From Actinomycetes bacterium (GTDB taxonomy: Bacteria; Actinomycetota; Acidimicrobiia; IMCC26256; PALSA-610): a DNA stretch of 36,857 nt. The position numbers were made by a program, and so were the translations under genes. The notes below the pieces were generated by a model. The model searched no databases. It was not told the DNA's origin and saw nothing but the letters and a program-made list of their open reading frames with translations. This document shows, in pieces, positions 14,338 to 21,725 of the stretch. The stretch spans positions 1-36,857 of the forward strand of contig JAODBJ010000313.1 in NCBI GenBank assembly GCA_025463905.1, read 5' to 3'. Within the stretch, counting starts at the first letter, position 1. The number at the start of each line of letters is the position of its first letter.

Positions 14338-15468
14338 ATGCAACGCATCGCACGTGTACTCGCGACATTGAGTGTCGCAAGTTTCGCGCTCGTGCCGGCC
14401 GTGGCCGCTTCGGCGCACGCGACCGGAACGAGCGATGAGCAACCCGCTGCTTTCGTGCAGACCAACGATCCGCACGGCAACGCCGTGCGCGCCTACGCAC
14501 GCGAAGCCGACGGCACGCTTCGATTCACTGCCCGTTACGCGACCGGCGGCAAGGGTGGTGCAGCGGCGAACGCGGTCGTCGATCCGCTCGCGTCTTCGCA
14601 TTCTGTGGTGTACGACCGAGCGGACCATCTGTTGTTCGTCGTGAACGCCGGGAGCAACTCGCTGTCGGTGTTCGGCGTGGAGGGTGCGCACCTCAGCCTG
14701 CGGCAGGTGATCTCTTCGGGCGGCAGTTTCCCGACGAGCATCGCGGTGCACGACGACCTCGTGTACGCACTCGACGCGGGTGGTCACGGCGCGGTGCAGG
14801 GTTACCGGATCTTCGACCGCCGGTTGCATTGGCTGTCGTCATCGACCCGTTCACTCGGCCTGCACAACGCCAACCCACCCGACTTCCTCACCGCCCCGGG
14901 CGAGGTCGGCTTCACGCCCGATGGCAACACGCTCGTGATCACGGCGAAGAAGAACGGCCCGATCGACACGTTCCGTGTGTTCTCCGACGGTCGCTTGAGT
15001 AGCGCACCGGTCGCGAACGCCGCCGCGGGCATAGTGCCGTTCGCGTTCGTCTTCGACGGCGCCGGGCACCTTGTTGTGGCCGAGGCCGGCACGACGTCGG
15101 TGTCGACCTACAACGTCACGGGCACGACCATCACCGCGATCAGTGGTCCGGTGAGCGACGGCCAGGCCGCGACCTGCTGGATCGCAACGGCTCGCGGTTA
15201 CTTCTACGTCGCGAACACCGGGTCCGGGACACTCAGCGCGTACCGAGTCGCGTCCGACGGCACGGTGACGCTCGTCGGGATCGCCGCAACGCCGCACGGC
15301 AACCCGATCGACCTGATCCCGTCGCCCGACGGCCATTACCTCTACAGCCAGAACGGCATGGGAGGGACCGTCGAGGAGTACCGGGTCAACAGCAGCGGCA
15401 CGTTGACGTGGATCGGCCACATCGGTGGGCTCACTCCCCACGTTGCCGAGGGCTTCGCCGTCTCGTAA
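14338..15468 (+). CDS. Secreted lactonase-like seven-bladed beta-propeller protein
   Basis: A 376-aa exported protein. An Ala-rich signal peptide ends near residue 28 (VAASAHA). The mature part consists of repeated propeller blades of the YncE/6-phosphogluconolactonase kind: SHSVVYDRADHLLFVVNAGS, GEVGFTPDGNTLVIT, GYFYVANTGSGTLSAYRV and DLIPSPDGHYLYSQNG. The start is fixed by GGGAGG 3 bases upstream. Extracytoplasmic location makes a sugar-phosphate lactonase role unlikely; a secreted lactonase or binding scaffold is more plausible. It has its own leader hairpin and is followed by a strong terminator-like hairpin shared with the convergent anti-sigma gene. Confidence 0.85.
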   Translation: MQRIARVLATLSVASFALVPAVAASAHATGTSDEQPAAFVQTNDPHGNAVRAYAREADGTLRFTARYATGGKGGAAANAVVDPLASSHSVVYDRADHLLFVVNAGSNSLSVFGVEGAHLSLRQVISSGGSFPTSIAVHDDLVYALDAGGHGAVQGYRIFDRRLHWLSSSTRSLGLHNANPPDFLTAPGEVGFTPDGNTLVITAKKNGPIDTFRVFSDGRLSSAPVANAAAGIVPFAFVFDGAGHLVVAEAGTTSVSTYNVTGTTITAISGPVSDGQAATCWIATARGYFYVANTGSGTLSAYRVASDGTVTLVGIAATPHGNPIDLIPSPDGHYLYSQNGMGGTVEEYRVNSSGTLTWIGHIGGLTPHVAEGFAVS

Positions 15469-15476
15469 CGGCGCGC

Positions 15477-15515
15477 GATGAGGGGCGGCGCACCATGCGT
15501 GCGTCGCCCCTCATC
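15477..15515. terminator. Bidirectional hairpin between convergent genes
   Basis: A 17-base-pair stem with one G-U pair (left arm from GATGAGGGGCG at 15477, right arm ending CGCCCCTCATC at 15515) encloses a 5-base loop. It lies 8 bases after the beta-propeller stop and 28 bases after the stop of the convergent anti-sigma gene. Only a short TTT follows on the plus strand, as is usual in GC-rich actinobacteria. Confidence 0.75.
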
Positions 15516-15543
15516 CATTTCGCTTCGAACGAGCTGGTACTTC

Positions 15544-16407
15544 TCAGTTACCGCCGCCGTTGCTGTTGTCACCGCCGCCGTGCGAGCTGCCGCCGTCTTG
15601 ACCCGAGTGGTTGGTATCAGGCTGGTGCGTGTCGCTGGAGCTGCTGTCACTGGGGCTGTTGTCGCCGCCGTGCGTGGGGTTCGAACCGTCGCGCGAGTCG
15701 GTGTTCGGATCCGTGGACGGGGTCGTGTTGTCGTCCGGCGAGTTGTTGCCGTCGTGGTTGTCGGTCGGGGGTGCCGGCGTAACTACCGGCGGATTGTTCG
15801 CGTTGTCGCCGTTGTTGTCGTTGTTCCCGTTCTGACCATCGGTGCCGTGGTCGACGACCGGTTCGGGCTGCGACGGGTCCGTGGTCGTGTCCTCGGTCGG
15901 CACCGTGGTCGGTTCGGTGGTCACCGTCGTGGGATCGGTGGTTTCGTCGGTCGACGGAACCGTCGTCGGGTCAACCGTTGGTTCCGTGGCGCTCTTCACC
16001 TTCGCGTTGCGCTTGTGGTGGCCCGCCGGCAGGTGCACACCCAGGGGTGAGACGGCGCCGGACACCGCGTGTTGGACGGGTGCGGGCAGTGCATTGGCGA
16101 CGGCGAGGCCGCCGGTGGCGACAACGACGGCCGCGGACGCAACCGCGATCTTGGCGGCGATAAGGGAACGCATTCGGGAGAACCTCCGGCTGGGAACGGG
16201 TGTCGGTGCGTCGCTGCCGATGAACGATGCAAGCTGCTCGTTCATCGAGAGTGACTGCGAGGTGAACGCGACACGGACGTCCCCGAGGAGGTCGGCAAGC
16301 GCAGGATCACCTGCGTGGCCTCGTCCCGAGAGCATTGCTTCGGCAGCAGCGTCGTCGAGTTCGTACGGTTCGTTCATCTCAGACCCGTAGACGTCGTCGC
16401 CGCTCAT
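15544..16407 (-). CDS. Membrane anti-sigma factor candidate with low-complexity exterior
   Basis: A 287-aa single-pass membrane protein. The cytoplasmic N-terminus (1-80) holds an acidic helix-rich stretch, ELDDAAAEAMLSGRG then DPALADLLGDVRVAF, resembling the sigma-binding ends of RsdA-like anti-sigma factors. No zinc HxxxCxxC motif is present. A transmembrane helix spans about 82-107. The exterior begins with PAPVQHAVSG and continues as ~150 residues of Thr/Pro/Val, then Asp/Asn/Gly/Ser-rich low complexity, likely cell-wall spanning. The ATG at 16407 overlaps the stop of the ECF sigma gene (ATGA), the usual sigma/anti-sigma arrangement. Function is inferred from that coupling and the topology. 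Confidence 0.7.
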   Translation of the reverse strand: MSGDDVYGSEMNEPYELDDAAAEAMLSGRGHAGDPALADLLGDVRVAFTSQSLSMNEQLASFIGSDAPTPVPSRRFSRMRSLIAAKIAVASAAVVVATGGLAVANALPAPVQHAVSGAVSPLGVHLPAGHHKRNAKVKSATEPTVDPTTVPSTDETTDPTTVTTEPTTVPTEDTTTDPSQPEPVVDHGTDGQNGNNDNNGDNANNPPVVTPAPPTDNHDGNNSPDDNTTPSTDPNTDSRDGSNPTHGGDNSPSDSSSSDTHQPDTNHSGQDGGSSHGGGDNSNGGGN

Positions 16408-16964
16408 TGCGGTACACCCTTCTTGTATTCTTCGGCCGCGATCGCGTGCCGGAGCGTCTCCAAGCCGCGGCGCTGATGGGCCTTGACCGCCTCGTAGCTC
16501 TTGCCGAGCACTGCGGCGGTCTCGTGCAGCGAGCAATCACCGACGATGCGCAGCAACAAGACTTCCCGTTGGTCTGGCGTGAGACGGTCGAGGAGCGCAT
16601 GTACGCGTTCCTCGGCCAGGCGCCCGATCACGTCGCCCTCGACGTCGCCACCGTGTGGTTCCGCGACGGATTCGATCGGCAGTTCGCGGGGCCGTCGGGC
16701 CGAGCGCCGTCGATCATCGATCGCGCAGTTGTGCGCAATCGAGAAGAGCCACGAACGGAACCGCGTGCCGTCGCCGTGGAGCGTGTGCAACGACGAGAAC
16801 GCGCGGAGGAACACCTCATTGGCGAGGTCTTCGGGATCGCGGGCGCCGAGTGCGCGCAAGTAGCCCGCGACCGGTGGGCCGAGGGCGTTGAACAAGCTTG
16901 TGAATCCGGCCGGTTTCCCGGCGCGCGCCGCTTGCAGCGCCTCGTCGAGATCGACCGCTTCCAT
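16404..16964 (-). CDS. ECF-family RNA polymerase sigma factor
   Basis: A 186-aa sigma-70 family protein. Region 2 (about 20-88) contains DLANEVFLRAF and the FRSWLFSIAHNCAIDDRRR segment that contacts the -10. Region 4 (about 118-172) has the LTPDQREVLLLRIVGDCSLHETAAVLGKSYEAVKAHQRRGLE helix-turn-helix. There is no extra C-terminal domain. I chose the ATG at 16964; upstream in-frame sequence runs antisense to the peroxiredoxin. A GTGAACC-N16-CGTATTC promoter, typical of ECF targets, ends 36 bases before the start, so it probably transcribes its own operon. The next gene is the anti-sigma candidate. Confidence 0.92.
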   Translation of the reverse strand: MEAVDLDEALQAARAGKPAGFTSLFNALGPPVAGYLRALGARDPEDLANEVFLRAFSSLHTLHGDGTRFRSWLFSIAHNCAIDDRRRSARRPRELPIESVAEPHGGDVEGDVIGRLAEERVHALLDRLTPDQREVLLLRIVGDCSLHETAAVLGKSYEAVKAHQRRGLETLRHAIAAEEYKKGVPQ

Positions 16965-17000
16965 GCGACCTAGATGATCGGCTCGTGAACCGTCACGCTT

Positions 17001-17030
17001 GAATACGGCAGCAAGCAGGCCTCGGTTCAC
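17001..17030 (-). promoter_or_regulatory. ECF-type autoregulatory promoter
   Basis: On the minus strand GTGAACC (17030-17024) is followed after 16 bases by CGTATTC (17007-17001). An AACC-type -35 and CGT-type -10 at this spacing are standard for ECF sigma factors. The sigma ATG follows at 16964. GTGAACCG is repeated inverted at 16985-16992, forming 8-base arms with the -35 region. Confidence 0.65.
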
Positions 17031-17048
17031 GGGGGTAGCGTCCGGCGT

Positions 17049-17510
17049 ATGCAAACCGGTGACACCGTCCCCGACTTCGAGCTTCCCGACGAGACCGGCA
17101 CGCCGAGGAAGCTCGCCGACTTCCTGGCCAACGGTCCGGTGGTGCTCTTCTTCTATCCCGCGGCAATGACCGCCGGATGCACGCGAGAGAGCTGCCACTT
17201 CCGCGATATGGGCGCGGAGTTCAACAGTGTCGGCGCGCAACGCATCGGAATCAGTGCCGACACGGTCGAGAAGCAGCACGAGTTCTCGACCAAGCACACC
17301 TTCGACTTCCCACTGCTGTCCGATCGCGACCGCGCCGTTGCCGACGCGTTCGGCGTGAAGCGCAAGATCGGTTTCCTTCCCAACAAGCGCAGCACCTTCG
17401 TGATCGACACCGATCGCAAACTCCTCGCGGTGATCAGCAGCGAAGTGAACATGAATACTCACGCCGACAAGGCGTTGGAAGTGTTGCGCGCTCGTCAAGC
17501 CACGGGTTGA
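17049..17510 (+). CDS. bcp: Bcp/PrxQ-type peroxiredoxin
   Basis: A 153-aa thiol peroxidase that reduces hydrogen peroxide and organic hydroperoxides. The active-site stretch FFYPAAMTAGCTRESC carries peroxidatic Cys44 and resolving Cys49 four residues on, the PrxQ arrangement, with Thr41 of the PxxxTxxC motif. It diverges from the ECF sigma gene across 84 bases, and its own start lacks a strong Shine-Dalgarno (a G-run lies 13 bases upstream). Co-regulation with the sigma factor is possible, but the plus-strand GTGAACC copy here has no properly spaced -10. It is followed after 4 bases by a split-barrel flavoprotein on the same strand. Confidence 0.92.
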   Translation: MQTGDTVPDFELPDETGTPRKLADFLANGPVVLFFYPAAMTAGCTRESCHFRDMGAEFNSVGAQRIGISADTVEKQHEFSTKHTFDFPLLSDRDRAVADAFGVKRKIGFLPNKRSTFVIDTDRKLLAVISSEVNMNTHADKALEVLRARQATG

Positions 17511-17514
17511 TGCC

Positions 17515-17970
17515 ATGCCCCGTTCGATGGAAGAAGGGCTGGCACTCATCCGCCATTGCGGTGAGCCCGAGCAATGGCTCGCCGTGCTGGTGACGATCGA
17601 CGACGACATGTCACCGCAGGCGTCCGTCGTCAACGCGGGCATCTTGCGCCATCCGGTGACCGGGGCAACGTGCCTCGGCGTCGTCGCGAGCGGCGGTGCG
17701 CGGAAGCTCGCGAACCTACGCCGTCGCGCCCGCGCGACCCTGGTGTTCCGTCACGGTTGGGAGTGGGTCTCCGTCACGGGCGATACCGAACTGGTGGGTC
17801 CCGACGATTCCGCGCCCGGCATCGATGCGGCCGCCCGCCGCCAGCTGCTCCGCGACATCTTCGCCGACGCCGGCGGAACGCACGACGACCTCGACGAGTA
17901 CGACCGGGTCATGGCGGCTGAGGGACGCACCGCGATCCTCGTCGCGCCCGAGCGAATCGTGTCGAACTAA
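17515..17970 (+). CDS. PPOX-like split-barrel flavin/F420 oxidoreductase
   Basis: A 151-aa protein of the pyridoxamine-phosphate-oxidase-like split barrel superfamily. SPQASVVNAGILRHP, then ASGGARKLANLRRRARATLVFRHGWEWVSVTGD, match the cofactor-binding strands of the actinobacterial F420-dependent group. These small enzymes reduce quinones, biliverdin or other acceptors with F420H2 or bind FMN; which applies here is not clear from sequence. It follows the peroxiredoxin with a 4-base gap, so the two are probably co-transcribed, and a joint redox-protection role is reasonable. An in-frame ATG at 17527 is a possible later start. Confidence 0.8.
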   Translation: MPRSMEEGLALIRHCGEPEQWLAVLVTIDDDMSPQASVVNAGILRHPVTGATCLGVVASGGARKLANLRRRARATLVFRHGWEWVSVTGDTELVGPDDSAPGIDAAARRQLLRDIFADAGGTHDDLDEYDRVMAAEGRTAILVAPERIVSN

Positions 17971-18028
17971 CGCGAATTCGCCGGCCGACGGATGTAACCC
18001 GGCCGGCGCGACGGAGGTCCGACAAGAA

Positions 18029-18409
18029 ATGGACTACACCCGCGCGCCCGCTGCCCCCGACGACATTGACGACAACGAAGACGTCGATGCCGCTCTGCGC
18101 ACCGAGAACCCGGGCGACATAAGCGACAGCCTGGTCGCATTCCCGCGCCAGGTGTTCGAAGCGGTCGCACGCGCGTCCGTCGACGACATCACGTCGCACA
18201 TGGAAACCGAGGACGGCGACGTCATCGAAGACGTCGACTTCCGCCACGTCGACATCGACCGTGCAGCGTCGCACGGTCGATTCGTCGTGCGGTCCCACGG
18301 CCACCACAACAAAGCGCTGGCCGCAGGGGTCGTCGTGACTGGCGCGGCGCTCATCGCGGCGTCGCTCGGCGTCCGTTACCGGGCGCAGCGCCGGCACGGC
18401 GCGCCGTAG
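18029..18409 (+). CDS. Small acidic tail-anchored protein of unknown function
   Basis: A 126-aa protein I do not recognise. The N-terminal 90 residues are strongly acidic (DDIDDNEDVD near the start, EDGDVIEDVDF in the middle), with one amphipathic stretch SLVAFPRQVFEAVARASVDD. A single hydrophobic helix (about 96-115, ALAAGVVVTGAALIAASLGV) and a basic tail RYRAQRRHGAP end the protein, fitting a tail-anchored protein with an acidic cytoplasmic head. The ATG at 18029 has GGAGG (18013-18017) 11 bases upstream. It lies 58 bases after the split-barrel gene and converges on the amidohydrolase, with 20 bases between them. Confidence 0.7.
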   Translation: MDYTRAPAAPDDIDDNEDVDAALRTENPGDISDSLVAFPRQVFEAVARASVDDITSHMETEDGDVIEDVDFRHVDIDRAASHGRFVVRSHGHHNKALAAGVVVTGAALIAASLGVRYRAQRRHGAP

Positions 18410-18429
18410 ATCTACGTCGACGGCACCCG

Positions 18430-19653
18430 TTAGACGCGGTCGAGATCGAGCATCTTGATCGCGTTGCCTCGCAACACCTTGTACGCGAGGCGCTCGTCGA
18501 AGTCGGCGAGCATCTTCTCGACGTACTCCTTCGAGTTCGGCCACGTCGTGTCGGTGTGGGGGTAGTCGGTCTCGAAGCAGATGTTGTCTTCGCCGACTTC
18601 GGGTAGCGAATGCAGACCGTGGTGGTCGGCGGTGAAGCAACCGAAGATCCGCCCGTAGTAGTAGCTCGACGGCGGGTTCGGGATCCGCTCCTTCGAGTGC
18701 TGCCAGCTGTCGTGCTGTTCCCACACCGTGTCGGCGCGTTCGAGCGCGTACGGGATCCAACCGATCTGGCCTTCGGAGTACGCGAGCTTCAACTCGGGGA
18801 ACTGGATGAGTTTGCCGGAGAAGAGCCAGTCGGCGAGCGACGCCATCGAGTTGTTGAATGCGAGCGTCCCGCCGACACCTCCCGGTGCGTCGGGTGACGC
18901 GGCCGGGTTCGTGGAGGACGATCCGATGTGCATGCACATCGTCACGCCCGTGTCGTTGCACACTTGGAACACCGGGTCCCACGATCCAGTGTGGATCGTC
19001 GGGAGACCGAGGTGATGCGGCAACTCACTGAAACAGAACGCGCGCACGCCGCGGTCCGCGTTGCGCTGGATCTCCGCCGCGGCGAGGTCGACGTCCCATA
19101 GGGGCATGATGCAGAGTGGGATGTTGACGCCGTTGGAGGGCGCGCACCACTCCTCCACCATCCAATCGTTGTACGCCTTCACACACGCGAGGCCGAGTTC
19201 CTTGTCGGCGGCTTCGTAGAAGGTCTGTCCGCAGAAGCGCGGGAAGGTGGGGAACGGGAGCGACCCGTCGACCCAGTTGAGCTCGAAGTCCTTCATGCGC
19301 GCTTCGCGCTCATAGCAACCGGGACGCATCTCGTCGTAGGTGAGGGCTTCCATCACCATCTTCGTGCGGTCGAACCTCGCAAGGTCGCCGTCGGGGGTGG
19401 CCTCGAGCGGGATGGCGACGAACCGCTTGTGCACGTAGATCAAGCGGTCTTCGAAGTACCAGGCGTCGCCCCACAAGCCGTCGGGGTCTTCCCGGTTCAC
19501 GTACTTCGCGCCCGGCTTGTGCGAGAACGGGCCCCATCGCTTGCGCTCGATGCGTGGGCCCTGGGCGCGGTACTTCTCCGGGAGCCAGGTCTGCCACACG
19601 TGTGCCGGTTCGACCACGTGGTCGTCGACGCTGATGATCTTCGGTATGTCCAT
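18430..19653 (-). CDS. Amidohydrolase-2 family metal-dependent hydrolase/decarboxylase
   Basis: A 407-aa TIM-barrel protein of the amidohydrolase-2 family. The start SVDDHVVEPAHVW carries the metal-binding Asp/His near residue 12, MHIGSSS in the centre supplies another His, and ETDYPHTDTTWPNS near the C-terminus has the catalytic Asp. Actinobacterial homologues are common in catabolic clusters and act as decarboxylases or hydrolases on aromatic or terpenoid acids; the exact reaction here is open. The ATG at 19653 is backed by GGGAGG 7 bases upstream. It lies 53 bases downstream of the G8-domain lipoprotein on the same strand. Confidence 0.9.
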   Translation of the reverse strand: MDIPKIISVDDHVVEPAHVWQTWLPEKYRAQGPRIERKRWGPFSHKPGAKYVNREDPDGLWGDAWYFEDRLIYVHKRFVAIPLEATPDGDLARFDRTKMVMEALTYDEMRPGCYEREARMKDFELNWVDGSLPFPTFPRFCGQTFYEAADKELGLACVKAYNDWMVEEWCAPSNGVNIPLCIMPLWDVDLAAAEIQRNADRGVRAFCFSELPHHLGLPTIHTGSWDPVFQVCNDTGVTMCMHIGSSSTNPAASPDAPGGVGGTLAFNNSMASLADWLFSGKLIQFPELKLAYSEGQIGWIPYALERADTVWEQHDSWQHSKERIPNPPSSYYYGRIFGCFTADHHGLHSLPEVGEDNICFETDYPHTDTTWPNSKEYVEKMLADFDERLAYKVLRGNAIKMLDLDRV

Positions 19654-19706
19654 GCCGACACCTCCCGGGGCGCGGGAGCACGCTACCAGCAGACCTGACG
19701 CCCGTG

Positions 19707-21725
19707 TCAGTTATTCGGACAGGCCTTCGAATGCTTTTGCTGCTTGCGTTTCCCGCAGGTCGCGCGAGGCGTCCCGGCACCCGAGATCGGCGTATTCGCC
19801 GCCGCCATCCGGGCGTTCCAGGCGGCGACGATGCTTCCGCCCATGAAATCGACCGGGCGCACCTGGTACTGCACCACGGCACCTGCGAGGACGCGCACAA
19901 CGTTCATCGGGTTGGTGCCGGCGTCGACGTAGAACTTGTCGTTGTCGGCGAACACCGGATCGACGAAATCGACCCAGTCAGGTTTGATCAACGTCGTCGC
20001 TTCCACGTGCACCGCGGCGTGTGTGTAGCCGGTCATGGTGAACGCGATCAGCGGGGTGGGTCGTTTGGTGCCGCCGGTGTTGTGACCGCCGATCAACACG
20101 TCGTACGGAGAGATGCCGGCGCCGTCGATCACCACATTCGTGAACGACAACCTCCGCTCGGGATGCACGGCGGTGTGGCTGTTGACCGCGCGTAGCAACA
20201 AGCCCGCTTCGGCGTTGCCGTACAGCGTGAGGTTCGTATACGTATAGAGGTTCGCGTAGGCACCGTGATCGATGCCCTTGCCCGTGTTGTAGTACGCGCT
20301 GAAATGATCGATCACGTGCGGTTGGCTCGTGTTCTGCCACACGAAGATGCCCTGCTCGTGGTTGTTGTGCGCGGTGTTGTTCTGGAAGAACCACTCGCCG
20401 TCGGAGCCTTCGTTGTCGGCCCAGAAGAAGCCGGCGGACTCGTTCGCGGCGTCGAGCCCGACTGCCACCGAGTTCGTGAGCCGGTTGCCCGCTCCGAACC
20501 CCATCCGGAAGGCGTGTTCTCGGGGGCCGCGCGAGCCGAGCACAGGACGCACACGCGCGACCAACATGCGATCGATGTTCGTGTCGTTGGTCGGGATCAG
20601 GTTGTACTTGTTCTTCGGGTCCCACCACACCGCGGCGCCGTGCACGTTGTATGCGAGGTCGTCGCGGAAGGTGACGCCGTTGGACGCGTGCGGCACGAAC
20701 ACGTGATTGTGCGTGTCGTGGACCGCCACGCCTTCGACGATCGACCCGCGGCTGGAGTCGCCGTCGTGGTGGAAGTGCAGGGCGTACCGGCCGGTGGCGT
20801 CGGCCGGAGCGTGGCCCGGTTGCACGCCCATGAACCGCTCTTCGACGTACCGGATCGTCTGCGGTTTGCTCGAGTGGACGAACACGTGGCTGTAGCCCTG
20901 TGGGGTGCCTTCGATGTGTACGTTCCGGGACAGGTTCCCGACTTCCGGGGTGAAGCGACCGTCGACCTGCGGGTGGGGGTAGCGGGTCGGGTGATCGATC
21001 GTGATCGCGCCGTGGGACACCGCGGTGATCGTCCCTTCGTCGAAACCACGAAATGACGCCGTGCTCACCGTTCCGGTCGGCGGTTGCGTCGGGGAGATGA
21101 AGAGGTGGTCGCCGGGCCGCCAGCCGCTTGCGTCTTGCACCGCGATCGACGTCGCGCCCTTCGCGATCGCGCCGTGGCTGTTCGTCCAGCCATTCTTCGG
21201 CGCGCCGATCGCGACGAGTTGGCCGCTTCCAACGATCCAGAGACCCACGTCGGTCGGGAGCGGAACGGTGCCCTGGTCGACAAAGCGAGTTTCGTCGACG
21301 TGCACGAACCGCAGCGTGTCGGTGATCGACGCCGACGCCGGTTTCATCACCAGCGTGCCGTTCACGATCACGTTGCGCGACGTCGACAGCACACATCCGT
21401 GGTTGGGATCGAAGGTGAGGGCCGCGGCGGCATTGACGGTGACGCCGGCGGCATCGCTCGGTCCGGCACACGTGACCGCATGCCGGATCTCAACGTGATC
21501 GCGTGCGGTCGGCACCGTGCGCGGCGACCAGGTGGTGGAGTCCGACCATCGACCGTTGCGGGCCGACACGATCGACAGTGCCGGACCCGGTCGCGCCGTC
21601 GTGGGCGTCGTTTCGCGCGCCGACGAAGATGGTGACGCCGAACGATGGCTGCTCCCGTTGCTGCACCCGGCCGAGGCCAGCAGGATTACGAGGACGAGAG
21701 CGAGCCGCCTAGTCGGTGCGAACAT
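19707..21725 (-). CDS. G8-domain beta-helix lipoprotein (CEMIP-like)
   Basis: A 672-aa exported lipoprotein: signal with lipobox ASAGC (Cys21), Ser/Thr-rich linker, then a G8 domain (about 50-180, GRWSDSTTWSPRTVP followed by DHVEIRH) and a long right-handed parallel beta-helix to about 610 with many Asn-turns (ADNEGSDGEWFFQNNTAHNN). The C-terminus is basic with two Cys. In eukaryotes G8 plus beta-helix occurs in CEMIP/TMEM2-type polysaccharide-binding or degrading proteins, so binding or cleavage of an external polysaccharide is a reasonable guess. The gene overlaps the end of the upstream glycosyltransferase gene by 17 bases, so the two are tightly linked. Confidence 0.85.
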   Translation of the reverse strand: MFAPTRRLALVLVILLASAGCSNGSSHRSASPSSSARETTPTTARPGPALSIVSARNGRWSDSTTWSPRTVPTARDHVEIRHAVTCAGPSDAAGVTVNAAAALTFDPNHGCVLSTSRNVIVNGTLVMKPASASITDTLRFVHVDETRFVDQGTVPLPTDVGLWIVGSGQLVAIGAPKNGWTNSHGAIAKGATSIAVQDASGWRPGDHLFISPTQPPTGTVSTASFRGFDEGTITAVSHGAITIDHPTRYPHPQVDGRFTPEVGNLSRNVHIEGTPQGYSHVFVHSSKPQTIRYVEERFMGVQPGHAPADATGRYALHFHHDGDSSRGSIVEGVAVHDTHNHVFVPHASNGVTFRDDLAYNVHGAAVWWDPKNKYNLIPTNDTNIDRMLVARVRPVLGSRGPREHAFRMGFGAGNRLTNSVAVGLDAANESAGFFWADNEGSDGEWFFQNNTAHNNHEQGIFVWQNTSQPHVIDHFSAYYNTGKGIDHGAYANLYTYTNLTLYGNAEAGLLLRAVNSHTAVHPERRLSFTNVVIDGAGISPYDVLIGGHNTGGTKRPTPLIAFTMTGYTHAAVHVEATTLIKPDWVDFVDPVFADNDKFYVDAGTNPMNVVRVLAGAVVQYQVRPVDFMGGSIVAAWNARMAAANTPISGAGTPRATCGKRKQQKHSKACPNN

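Noticed and set aside
14338-15468. Cytoplasmic 6-phosphogluconolactonase
   Set aside because: A clear signal peptide makes the protein exported, so a pentose-phosphate role is unlikely despite the propeller similarity.
15640-15960. Dense short repeats that look like a minisatellite or CRISPR-like array
   Set aside because: They encode the Thr/Pro/Asn/Gly-rich exterior of the anti-sigma candidate; there are no constant-length repeats with unique spacers.
16985-17048. A plus-strand ECF promoter for the peroxiredoxin gene
   Set aside because: GTGAACC at 16985 has no CGT-type -10 at 15-17 bases, so only the minus-strand promoter was called.
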